NCBI GenBank assembly: GCA_015501075.1
Contig: JADNYJ010000635.1
Coordinates: forward strand, 1 to 17,592
DNA from: Gymnopilus junonius
Taxonomy: Eukaryota > Basidiomycota > Agaricomycetes > Agaricales > Galerinaceae
Direction of reading: 5' to 3'
DNA length: 17,592 bases
Part shown: piece by piece, positions 8,899 to 16,706 of the stretch
How the letters are laid out: the number at the start of each line of letters is the position of its first letter
Position numbering within the stretch: position 1 is the first letter of the stretch
The notes under the pieces: model-generated
What the model saw: only the letters and a program-made list of their open reading frames with translations
What the model was told of the DNA's origin: nothing
Databases searched by the model: none
Translations under genes and position numbers: made by a program

Positions 8899-9198
8899 TC
8901 AGGGTTGTCCATCGATGTCAAGCTTTAGATCAACATAGCACTTAATAGGTCCCTTTTTGTTCAGGGTTCCATCTACATTGAAGACTTGAATTTCTTTTTC
9001 CAGTGCCTTTGTTTCCAGTTTGTGTTTCTTCATGAAGTTCTGGTCAATGAACTTCCCTTTTGCTCTGGTGTCTCCCAGAGCAGTTCCAATGATTTTCATT
9101 CTGTTCTTGGTCTCAAATGAAAAGGGCAATTGGAGCGATTTATTTTCGATTCGAGCCGAGACTACAGAATAAATATCTAAAGAAGGAGTTGCATACAT
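8899..9198 (-). other. Retropepsin (aspartic protease) segment of pol
   Basis: A 99-codon frame opens with MYATPSLDIYSVVSARIE. The catalytic loop is at residues 43-46: LGDTRAKGKFIDQNF, where the family has D-S/T-G. Asp and Thr are present but Gly is replaced by Arg (codon AGA preceded by C, i.e. a former CpG). The frame ends in TGA at 8899, and the protease flap and the link to RT (VTGLGKQKIILGFPW) continue past the stop at 8898. Inactive by both changes. Confidence 0.8.
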
Positions 9199-9749
9199 TG
9201 GTCTTATGCATCTCCTTATTGAAAACCCTCTTGGTCTCCCATTTTGTACACTTCTTCATGTTCTTCTTCAGTGAGGTCCTGCATGAGGGCCCTGATGTGC
9301 GCATGGAGTGCTTTCCCTTTGAGGGGATTCTTCTTTGGCAGAGGGTTCCTCCTGTTCTTGCCCTTCTCAGGGCAGTCTCTAGAGACATGCCCAGGCTTCT
9401 TGCATCAGAAGCAAAGCCCTTTTCTCATGAGCTTGCTTCGTTCTTCTTGGGTCATGGCATTGACGTCGATCTTGTCAACATCCATAGCGTTTGGGTCTCG
9501 GTGGTTCATTCGGTACGCCGGGGCATGGTAGTGCGGGGCGGGGGTTCCTCTGGCTAAATTAGCCCACCAGGTCTTTCATTCATTTGGTACTTGGGTAGTG
9601 TTTTTGCCCAAGAGGCATGCTAGGTTCGTTCGATGGGTGTCGTACTCGACTGCCTTCTGCTGCCAAGCAGCTAGTGTGGTGGGAAGTATGTCGAGTCCCA
9701 TGATCTTCTCTTGAAGCCAATTGTTCAAGGCATTCATGTAGTAATCGAT

Positions 9750-9757
9750 CAAGACAC
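9750..9757. repeat. Target site duplication, left copy (8 bp)
   Basis: CAAGACAC, identical to 11020-11027, both within gag codons for the same residues. Confidence 0.85.
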
Positions 9758-11019
9758 CAGTACTTTTCAGTCCCCCTACCATTCCTATAGGACTGGCCTG
9801 AGTCCTATAGGATTCCTGTAGGATTAGGCCCAAACCATATCAGAAACAGACTCCCAAGGGCAGTCCTATAGGAATCCTGTAGGAATGACCCTAGATTATC
9901 ATATATGAAGAGAACTATACTTGTTATGACATATTTTTACACTAATATACACTTCTTTTATTACTATTCACCTGTTCCTATGACTACTCTTCATCAGATC
10001 CTTCTTCTTCCTCTGTTTCTGTCTCTTCATCACATCCAATATCACCATCTTCTGTCTCCTGGTTTGACTGCTTCTTCTGCTGCTTCTTGATGGGTGTATT
10101 TAGTATGATAGAACAGCATAACATGAATAAACCAGTTGAAGTTTTCAGGAGTCATCCATTTGGCAATAGACTGATAGCCTCCAAGCCATGCATTGAGTTG
10201 TTCACAGACTTGAGTATTGAAGGCCCAGTGACTGTAAGGTTGTCCATTTGAATCATATTCTACAATCACCAAGTTTGGGGCCACATTGTTTGCTGGTGCA
10301 GGATTGCAATAAGTCCAGCAGAGATAATCCTGAAGGTGATGATTGATATAATGGTAGGCATCCACAATAAACTGAGATGTATGCTTCCATACCTCCCAGC
10401 TTCCATTGATGACTGCAGTTGCAAGTACCTGACATGCTTTATCGATGCATATATAGTCAGGCCATGAGTCTTGGGTAGGATAAACTGATGCAAGGAAGTT
10501 GAGAATGTTGGTTGTTGATTCTGAATAAGCAAATTTGGTCCAAGCAATAACAACACCACAGGGTGCACAAATTGTTTCAACATAGTAATAGCAGCCAGGG
10601 CTGAAGTAATTTGGTGGCAAAGGAGGATCGCTAGCAGGATCATCATGTCATTGAGGATTGGGGCCTCGGGATCTTGGCTACCAAGCATAGCTTTCAGCTG
10701 GTCTCTGGAGAAGTCAGTGGATACCTGACCAGACATTGTGACAGGAGTACTTCCTGAAAGTGTTCCAATCTGTCTGATGATCTTGGCAGGCAGAAGTTCC
10801 CTCAACACTTCAATTAGTGCAGTTATGCACCAAACACCATGATGCAAGAAGATGGTAGTGTTGATTGCATAAAGGGCTTACATAATATCAGAATAAACTG
10901 GTACTAGCTATAGTTAACTTAGTTATACCCTAAATACCCTTAAAATTGATTAAAAAACATCTAAATGGCCTCAAAGTGTTCTAGTCCTATAGGAATTACA
11001 GGGGGACAATAAAGACCTC
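9758..11019 (-). mobile_element. Nested 1262-bp TIR transposon with KDZ-associated gene, in gag
   Basis: The 8-bp direct repeat CAAGACAC flanks the segment (9750-9757 and 11020-11027), and gag reads continuously only if one copy and the insert are skipped. The ends are imperfect inverted repeats of about 37 bp, 28 of 37 matching by eye, sharing GTCCCCCT and then ATTCCTATAGGACT. The left subterminal region has several more copies of the palindrome-like TCCTATAGGA/TCCTGTAGGA motif. An 8-bp duplication fits hAT or KDZ/Zisupton-type elements. The internal gene favours KDZ association. It is too short for a full KDZ transposase, so it is a non-autonomous derivative. Confidence 0.85.
9984..10868 (-). 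pseudogene. KDZ-associated cysteine-cluster (CxC5/CxC6-like) protein fragment
   Basis: Two collinear minus-strand blocks. The first (about 10847-10650) is a hydrophobic N-terminal piece with IEVLRELLPAKIIRQIG. The second (10650-10042) carries PNYFSPGCYYYVETICAPCG, then DYICIDKACQVL, FIVDAYHYINHH, CWTYCNPAP, and CEQLNAWLGGYQSI followed by FNWFIHVMLFYHT. Paired cysteines and the DxxHYxNH-type segment resemble the cysteine-cluster proteins that accompany Kyakuja-Dileera-Zisupton transposases in mushroom genomes (family recalled from memory). A frame change near 10650 separates the blocks. A second near 10090 shifts the reading out of an acidic Glu-rich tail that would end at 9984-9986. Broken, and probably only a C-terminal portion of the original protein. 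Confidence 0.6.
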
Positions 11020-11027
11020 CAAGACAC
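11020..11027. repeat. Target site duplication, right copy (8 bp)
   Basis: CAAGACAC, identical to 9750-9757. Confidence 0.85.
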
Positions 11028-11817
11028 TCTCATTCCCAATAGTGGGAATCTTGGCGGTCTTGACAAGTTCATTGAACTTGGTGTTCAGTTTGGCAGCTGA
11101 AGCTTTTCCTTGCTTCAGGTTTTGGAGTTCGAAGAATGCTTGGTCCTTTGTCTCAGTCAGTTTGAAAGCTTCTTGAAAGGCTTTCTCAAAATCTATGGTT
11201 GAACCATAGTTTTTAGTGATCATTCCGGTGGGTATGCCTGCGGCGTTCACATCTTCCATGATGTGATCTTCTCTCCAAGCCTTTTTCCAGGCTTCTGCTT
11301 CTCCTCCCTTGAGAAGTCCAAGGGTAAACACGATTTTCTTGGCATTGGTGTTGTAAATGTCGCCGTTTAGTTCAAAGTAATCACCCAAGTCTTGGGTGAA
11401 TGTTTTGACCTTGGAGTGGTCTCCGGAGAAGGGTGTAGGGATGATTCCTATTCCTTTTCCATTGGAGGAGGTGGGAGCAGTGGGGACAGTGTCAGAAGTT
11501 CCTTCTGGCATTTCGGGTTCATTTGTTGGGTAAAAGATGGGTTGGGATCTAAGTAGAGTATCTAGCAAAGATTCAAAGTCATGTCTTAGTATGCTGGGTT
11601 CTTGGATGGTAGATCCAAAGAAAGTTGATTGGGTTAATGGAGATTCGTCTCCTTCGGGTGGTGTTTCAAAAGCGTCAGATGCTCCTGAATCAGAGGTTCA
11701 TTCGGGGTTCAGGTCAGAGAATTCTTCGTCACTGGAGATAGCAGCAAATCATCCTGTTCTTCGAGCCATTATGTCAGCAGATAATGCTTGCTAGGCAGAA
11801 GTGTTGGATGAGGTGGT

Positions 11818-11828
11818 AGCTTGTTCTT
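11818..11828 (-). promoter_or_regulatory. Self-complementary primer-binding site
   Basis: The minus strand reads AAGAACAAGCT one base inside the 5' LTR end. It is the exact reverse complement of AGCTTGTTCTT, the presumed first 11 nt of the transcript (11997 to 11987 in the LTR). Complementarity stops after 11 nt on both sides. In Tf1 and sushi elements the mRNA 5' end of the same length folds back on this site and primes minus-strand synthesis. No tRNA-type TGG start is present. Confidence 0.85.
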
Positions 11829-11986
11829 TTGTTATGATGTTGATGACAGAACCTAATCTGATTAGATAAGGTCTGGCATAGTAGTCGTAGAGGTCATTCA
11901 ATGAAGTCCGCTAAGGTATTGTCTTTGACAGAAGATTGCCTTAGTGGTTCAAGTTCATCTCAGTTGTTACAAGAGAGTATATTCTC

Positions 11987-12030
11987 AAGAACAAGCTGAA
12001 GTACATGGTAGACTAGCTACTGTTTATATA
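11987..12030 (-). promoter_or_regulatory. LTR core promoter: TATA box and presumed transcription start
   Basis: TATATAAA at 12030-12023 is followed 33 nt later by AGCTTGTTCTT (11997-11987). The start position is inferred from its complementarity to the primer site and the normal TATA-to-start spacing, two independent arguments that agree. Confidence 0.7.
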
Positions 12031-12091
12031 CTATTTGGGTTTGATAATAATATAAACAAAACAATAATGAAACAGGGGAATCAGAAAGGGG

Positions 12092-12193
12092 TGATCATCA
12101 TTGGGGCAGTACGAGGGATGATGATCAAGAGGAAAGATTGTCTGCATACATGTAAGAAAGTAAATGATCATCTTTGCTCGCAAAGATGATCAT
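12092..12193. promoter_or_regulatory. Paired TGATCATC inverted repeats in U3
   Basis: Four copies of TGATCATC lie in alternating orientation: 12092-12099, 12120-12127, 12165-12172 and 12185-12192. The last pair forms a perfect 14-bp stem with a 2-nt centre (12164-12193). It lies 100-200 bp upstream of the transcription start. The equivalents in the 3' LTR are unchanged (3905-3940, 3977-4006). It may be a transcription-factor site. Confidence 0.55.
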
Positions 12194-12391
12194 GAAGAAA
12201 CTATAAATAACAAATCGTTCAATAAATGATAACAAGAAAAGAAAGGAAATGGGGTGCGCGATAAGATAAGGAAAATGGGGGGAAAGTTGTAACACATTTA
12301 CTGTTAAGAACGGTAAAGGTTGGCACAAATCAAGTTGCATTGGCAGGACCACTGCCAGTGCACTGCACAAGATTGACATCCTCAATGAGCA

Positions 12392-12736
12392 TCTCACACT
12401 CAGAGTCATTATGCATCACAGAGCTATTATAAATGCTACCCAAGTTGGAACTTGGACCAAAACATATCTTTTTCAAAGTTTGTTGTAGGCCAGTGAGCTC
12501 AGTCAGGGAAGAAGTGAATCTGTGATCCATAAAAGTGTTGCATATGGAATTTTTTCAGTGGAAAGTGATGCTGTGGCTATGTAAATGATGTCATTTGCAC
12601 AGCAGAGCTGTCCCTTGGCCATCTCATGCCCTTTTTTCAGATCAAATGTGGTCAATAGACCACTTTGTTGCATATTAAGACTGTTCTCAGCACTTACAGC
12701 TGCCAAAATCACATAAATACACTCATCTATAAGTCA
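12392..12736 (-). pseudogene. Unidentified coding fragment next to the LTR
   Basis: Two overlapping minus-strand frames look protein-like. About 12736-12503 contains AAVSAENSLNMQQSGLLTTF and KGHEMAKGQLCC. 12530-12392 contains LTGLQQTLKKICFGPSSNLG and continues 20 codons into the LTR before a stop. The switch between them near 12510 suggests a frameshift or an intron. No family was recognised. It could be the remnant of a host gene truncated by the retrotransposon. Confidence 0.35.
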
Positions 12737-13093
12737 TGTAAGTTTCTCCTTATTTCCGAGGATATAAAAGTCCCTATTGTCTACACAGACTGAAGCTCAA
12801 AGAGTACTTCTGAGAATGGAGGAAAGCAAGAGGTGACAAATGTGCAGGAAAATCTGCTGGAAATGAAGGGCCTGTCTCCAGATGACTGATGTGCCAATGA
12901 GCAAAGTCAATGGAAAGTTTAATTCAGATGTTACTGCTTATCTCAATATTAATAGACTTTCTCAGAAAGGCTTGTTTCCTCGATTTTTAATCATGTGTGG
13001 ATGAAAGGAACACCAGTGCCAAGATTTTGGTTACCTTTAATAATCAATCTGGCCCAGTATTAGCCTCATGAAGCTGGATATAATGAAACAACC

Positions 13094-13483
13094 ATGTGGG
13101 TGTACTCAAAGCATACTTTTCTGAACACAGCATTAGCCCAGGATCTGATCCCCAAAATCATGGTTGGTAATCCATACCTAAAGAAAATATCCATTCATGA
13201 GATGAAGTACTGCTGCATGAAACTTTACCTTGCTCAGAAGCCTAGAATATTTATAGGTGCTGATGGTTTGCAAGCTTCTATTCAGAAGTTTGCCTTAGCA
13301 CCTTTGCAATCAGTCCCACTTTGCTGATATGATTCCACAATCTCATCTTTTTATGGTGGAAAAGTTTCATCGCTCCCCCTGATAAATTATGCTATGAATC
13401 AATTAATAGAGTACAAGGGTCCTGGTGTTGAAGGGAACTTCCCAAATGTCAGTTCCAGCACTGATGGACCTGTCAATAGGTAA
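13094..13483 (+). pseudogene. Unidentified coding fragment with internal stop
   Basis: A plus-strand frame of about 130 codons is interrupted once by TGA (13325-13327). It contains LKKISIHEMKYCCMKLYLAQ, ADGLQASIQKFALAP and YAMNQLIEYKGPGVEGNFPN, and ends at TAA near 13481. The residue composition looks genuine and the second half stays in the same frame after the stop, suggesting a decayed gene. No domain was recognised. Confidence 0.35.
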
Positions 13484-13633
13484 TGGAAATTTGATTACAT
13501 CATCTTAAGTCTTTGTCCAAGTTCCACTGAGATGTTTCATGTGAAATCATGGATTTGAATGTGGTTCAGAGTGTGAAATTTCAAGAAAAAGAGAGCAGAG
13601 CACAGCTGTTGAAAATTTGAGGTCTAAAATAGA

Positions 13634-13640
13634 ATCTGCA
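13634..13640. repeat. Target site duplication of the foldback element, left
   Basis: ATCTGCA immediately outside the left arm; repeated at 16700-16706. Confidence 0.75.
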
Positions 13641-14458
13641 CACACAGAATAGTGACCAACATTTGTGATACACAGCTGCTCCAGACTGGAAGACATCACA
13701 TCACCCACAGTGCCAGCTGATCTGAGTCAGAATTGATGGCTGTTGGCATGCTTATGGTTCAGCTGGATTTGCTAAGGTGTAGGCATACAACATGGTTCAG
13801 CCAGATCTGGGTGGCCTGGGAAGGCTATTTAATGGGGCACTGAGACTGCTACTGAGCATTTCTCAGTCCCCAGTAATTTATTTTCCAAGCACCTAGATTA
13901 GACACATATTTATGTACCCTAGCCAATACCCTTAGAATACCAATAAATCAAATTGATTTCATGCTTGGGGGTCAGGTACAGCTAGGTGCTCAGTCCCATT
14001 AAAAATTTTGGCCTCCAGAAGAAGAGGCTACCATCATTTTCGGTCTCCAAAATGTGATGATGATGGGGTCCGAATTTATTTTTGGTCACCGCTATGGCTG
14101 ATAATATGGAGACTGCAAAATTTACTTCTATTCTCATCTCCACCAATTTTATGTAATAACAACGGAGGCCATAAACATTATTTCTGTTCTCGGCCTCTGT
14201 CATTGTCACTCAAATTTATTTTCAGTCTCCGCTATGGCTGATAATGTGGAGGCTGCAAAATTTGCTTCTATTCTCAGCCACTGTCAATTGTGAGTAGTCA
14301 TAATGGAGCCCATAAACCTTATTCCTTACTCCAAATTGGTCTCTGTTACTCTTGAGTAATAATAATGGAGGCCAGAAACTCTAATTTTATTCTCAGCCTC
14401 CATCATCATCACTCAAATGATGATGGAGGCCACAAACTTCAGTTCTATTCTTGGTCTC
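13641..14458 (+). repeat. Left inverted arm (818 bp)
   Basis: Identical by eye to the reverse complement of 15882-16699. Frames of 75-77 codons in it (13982-14209, 14008-14241) recur exactly in the other arm and come from the repeat, not from a gene. Confidence 0.92.
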
Positions 14459-14760
14459 CACCAATTTTAAGTAATAACAATGGAGGCCATGAACATTAAT
14501 TCTGTTCTTGGCCTCCATCATCCTTTGAGTGATGATAATGGAGGCTGCAAAGATCAGTTCCATTCTCAGTCTCTGCTATGGCTGATATTAATGGAGGCCA
14601 AATCTTTACTTCCATTCTCAGCCTCCCCCAATTTTGAGTAATAATAACAGAAACTGCAAGCTTTACTTCTGTTCTCCAAATTGGCCTCCATTGTTCTTGA
14701 GTAATAGTAATGGAGGCCAGAAATTCTACTTCTATTCTTAGTCTCTTCTTCACTGCAGAC
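14010..14760 (+). repeat. Tandem array of about 58-bp units with palindromic ends
   Basis: About eleven to thirteen diverged units lie 54-64 bp apart. Each runs from TGGAGGCC through an AT-rich middle (AAACTTTACTTCTATTCT) to GCCTCCA, so each unit is itself a weak inverted repeat, followed by about 20 bp such as a GCTATGGCTGATAA or CTTGAGTAATAATAA variant. Clear unit starts are near 14107, 14164, 14250, 14366, 14424, 14480, 14538, 14592 and 14711. Roughly seven units are mirrored at 15885-16330; those after 14458 are not. Confidence 0.75.
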
Positions 14761-15881
14761 TGAGATTTATAAATGCAATGATGGAGCCCAAAAAGGTAGA
14801 TGGCTTGTCCTGATTGAAAATACTAGAAATAAGCATAACCAGTCTTCATTATAAAAGAAGCTACAATTTGTTGTATCAAAAAGTATTCAGACAGATACCT
14901 ACTGCAGCACAAGGTGAGGATGCATTACTTTCTCTCTTTTTTCACATTTGTTCTATTGAGGCCTGCTTTGAATAAATGGGAAGTTGGGAACAGTGAAATG
15001 GCATGCCTACATGTGTAATTTTGCACTCAATATTTGAGGGTCTGCTTGAAGTTCAAATATAACTGAGGTTTCAGATAAATGCCCATGGAATCTTCTCTAA
15101 ATTGTTAGAAACAATAACATTCTAAAGCTGTGATAACTTGAGAGCCTAATAGTTAGTCTAACTGCCTTAAAAGTTAGATATTACCCTTTGGTTCTCTCTA
15201 TCTATTTCATTATCCAATCTTCCTCAAACATCTTTAGATGGCTCACAACCTCTCCTAGTCTTCTTCTTATTTAGTATAAATGGTTTTAGACCAAGCATTT
15301 GAGCTTATCCTTGCAAGACTCATAGTTCTTTGAGTTCTACTTTGTCTCAAACTGTCAGGAGTATAATTGAATCACAAATGAGATATTTAGAAGACATATT
15401 CAGATGAAATCAGAGGCCTATTATCTACAGTTTGATAAGGTGATTGTGAGGCAGGGTTTCTCTCTTTTCCACCCATAGATAGACTATAGTAAAGTGTTAT
15501 TAGAAAGAAGTGCATATTCATGCAAGTTACAATTAAAGGCCCTGGTTTCTGATTAATCCTGTTATTCTGAACCTTTCAAAACCTAAATGTGAAGGAATCT
15601 CAGGAATAGAGCAAATGGATCTTTCTTGAGAAGTATGTCTCCTCCTGGTATACTTTCCATATATGGTATGAGGACCTACATGTCACACATTGTAGGAGCA
15701 TTACAGATCCATTTTGAGCCAATTCACTGTTTTTGTACCCATTTGGTGACCTTGGCTCAATTCAAATGAATTACAGCCTTAATCCAAGGTAATTAACATT
15801 AGTATATACTATTGACTCAGACTCGAAAGCTCTCTGTGCAAAACTATTGTTTGTGACTCCATTATTGACCTGCCCATGGCA
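14761..15881. other. Central spacer of the foldback element, no gene
   Basis: AT-rich, with stops in all frames and no frame of note. The only structure seen is a short inverted pair TTGAGCCAA/TTGGCTCAA around 15715-15765. Confidence 0.5.
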
Positions 15882-16699
15882 GAGACCAAGAATAGAACTG
15901 AAGTTTGTGGCCTCCATCATCATTTGAGTGATGATGATGGAGGCTGAGAATAAAATTAGAGTTTCTGGCCTCCATTATTATTACTCAAGAGTAACAGAGA
16001 CCAATTTGGAGTAAGGAATAAGGTTTATGGGCTCCATTATGACTACTCACAATTGACAGTGGCTGAGAATAGAAGCAAATTTTGCAGCCTCCACATTATC
16101 AGCCATAGCGGAGACTGAAAATAAATTTGAGTGACAATGACAGAGGCCGAGAACAGAAATAATGTTTATGGCCTCCGTTGTTATTACATAAAATTGGTGG
16201 AGATGAGAATAGAAGTAAATTTTGCAGTCTCCATATTATCAGCCATAGCGGTGACCAAAAATAAATTCGGACCCCATCATCATCACATTTTGGAGACCGA
16301 AAATGATGGTAGCCTCTTCTTCTGGAGGCCAAAATTTTTAATGGGACTGAGCACCTAGCTGTACCTGACCCCCAAGCATGAAATCAATTTGATTTATTGG
16401 TATTCTAAGGGTATTGGCTAGGGTACATAAATATGTGTCTAATCTAGGTGCTTGGAAAATAAATTACTGGGGACTGAGAAATGCTCAGTAGCAGTCTCAG
16501 TGCCCCATTAAATAGCCTTCCCAGGCCACCCAGATCTGGCTGAACCATGTTGTATGCCTACACCTTAGCAAATCCAGCTGAACCATAAGCATGCCAACAG
16601 CCATCAATTCTGACTCAGATCAGCTGGCACTGTGGGTGATGTGATGTCTTCCAGTCTGGAGCAGCTGTGTATCACAAATGTTGGTCACTATTCTGTGTG
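15882..16699 (-). repeat. Right inverted arm (818 bp)
   Basis: Mirror copy of 13641-14458. The match ends abruptly at 15882 where the left side continues with further tandem units that the right side lacks. Confidence 0.92.
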
Positions 16700-16706
16700 A
16701 TCTGCA
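16700..16706. repeat. Target site duplication of the foldback element, right
   Basis: ATCTGCA immediately outside the right arm; repeated at 13634-13640. Confidence 0.75.

Larger units (their letters stand above)
5638..9198 (-). pseudogene. pol: pol: protease, reverse transcriptase, RNase H, integrase, chromodomain
   Basis: The polyprotein reads on the minus strand from 9198 to a TGA at 5640-5638. Domain order is retropepsin, RT, RNase H, HHCC integrase with DD35E core, and C-terminal chromodomain, which defines a chromovirus. In-frame TGA codons lie at 8899-8901, 8332-8334, 7694-7696, 7583-7585, 7355-7357, 6809-6811, 6782-6784 and 6354-6356. Frame changes lie near 7925, near 6680 and near 5825. 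All eight stops are TGA, and by alignment logic at least several replace arginine. The protease catalytic glycine is also lost. gag ends in a different frame (TAA at 9216-9218), so pol was probably expressed by frameshifting or from its own start. The copy cannot make an intact polyprotein. Confidence 0.92.
9216..11769 (-). pseudogene. gag: gag (capsid and nucleocapsid), interrupted by a DNA transposon
   Basis: The start is ATG 11769-11767, 48 nt downstream of the primer site. The N-terminus is acidic and Ser/Thr-rich and carries two TGA stops (11749-11751, 11698-11700). The capsid part follows (GIGIIPTPFSGDHSKVKTF, GLLKGGEAEAWKKAW, FKLTETKDQAFFELQNLKQG), a typical Ty3/gypsy gag fold. It is cut at 11028 by the insertion 9758-11019 and resumes at 9757 with DYYMNALNNWLQEKI. 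The nucleocapsid has a CCHC knuckle reading CF-stop-CKKPGHVSRDCP with TGA at 9405-9407 in the second gap position. A Lys-rich tail follows and the frame ends TAA 9218-9216. Gag forms the virus-like particle that packages the RNA; this copy cannot. Confidence 0.88.
3643..12391 (-). mobile_element. Chromodomain Ty3/gypsy LTR retrotransposon (chromovirus, self-priming type)
   Basis: The 8749-bp element includes a 1262-bp nested insertion. The two LTRs are both 562 bp (3643-4204 and 11830-12391) and collinear without indels. Between them on the minus strand lie gag, aspartic protease, reverse transcriptase, RNase H, zinc-binding DD35E integrase and a chromodomain, the order of Ty3/gypsy chromoviruses (Metaviridae). 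A self-complementary primer site lies directly inside the 5' LTR. The copy is inactive: gag and pol contain about eleven TGA stops, several frameshifts and a DNA transposon. With TG...CA ends the flanks are CATTT (left) and TCTCA (right), so there is no target duplication, and no polypurine tract adjoins the 3' LTR. Confidence 0.93.
11830..12391 (-). repeat. 5' LTR (562 bp)
   Basis: Same length as the 3' LTR with a constant offset of 8187. Inferred layout in element orientation: U3 12391-11998, R/U5 from 11997 to 11830. All nine differences from the 3' LTR are transitions at CpG positions. The end is TG...CA. Confidence 0.93.
13641..16699. mobile_element. Foldback-type DNA transposon with 818-bp inverted arms
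   Basis: Plus-strand 13641-14458 equals the reverse complement of 15882-16699 at every position I compared; pairs sum to 30340 throughout, so there are no indels. The termini are CACACAGAATAGTGACC. The 7-bp direct repeat ATCTGCA flanks the whole (13634-13640 and 16700-16706). The arms hold unique outer DNA (to about 14000) and an inner tandem array of roughly 58-bp units. The spacer (14459-15881) has no supportable ORF, so the element is non-autonomous. Long arms with subrepeats recall foldback elements such as Galileo, whose P superfamily makes 7-8 bp duplications, but superfamily assignment is only a hint. Confidence 0.85.

Noticed and set aside
9140..9557. ORFs of 82-146 codons on both strands around the nucleocapsid region
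   Set aside because: The CCHC knuckle lies in another minus-strand frame; these are shadows of it.
6354..11751. All-TGA stops as evidence of a recoded TGA (sense) genetic code
   Set aside because: The element also has frameshifts, a protease active-site loss and an inserted transposon, and the LTR changes show CpG decay. Fungal nuclear genes use TGA as stop, so deamination explains it more simply.
11829..11829. tRNA primer-binding site directly after the 5' LTR
   Set aside because: The sequence after the LTR end is AAAGAACAAGCTACC in element orientation, with no TGG start; the 11-nt self-complementary match is the better explanation.
12392..12530. ORF crossing the right LTR border as a gene fused to the LTR
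   Set aside because: The reading into the LTR is only 20 codons and ends at a stop; the other LTR has an unrelated upstream reading. Chance read-through is more likely.
14010..14760. Regularly spaced repeats as a CRISPR array
   Set aside because: The units are diverged and contiguous, with no unique spacers, and they lie in a eukaryotic foldback element.
13982..16358. Four 75-77 codon ORFs occurring as identical pairs
   Set aside because: They are exact mirror copies caused by the inverted arms and have no protein-like features or domains.
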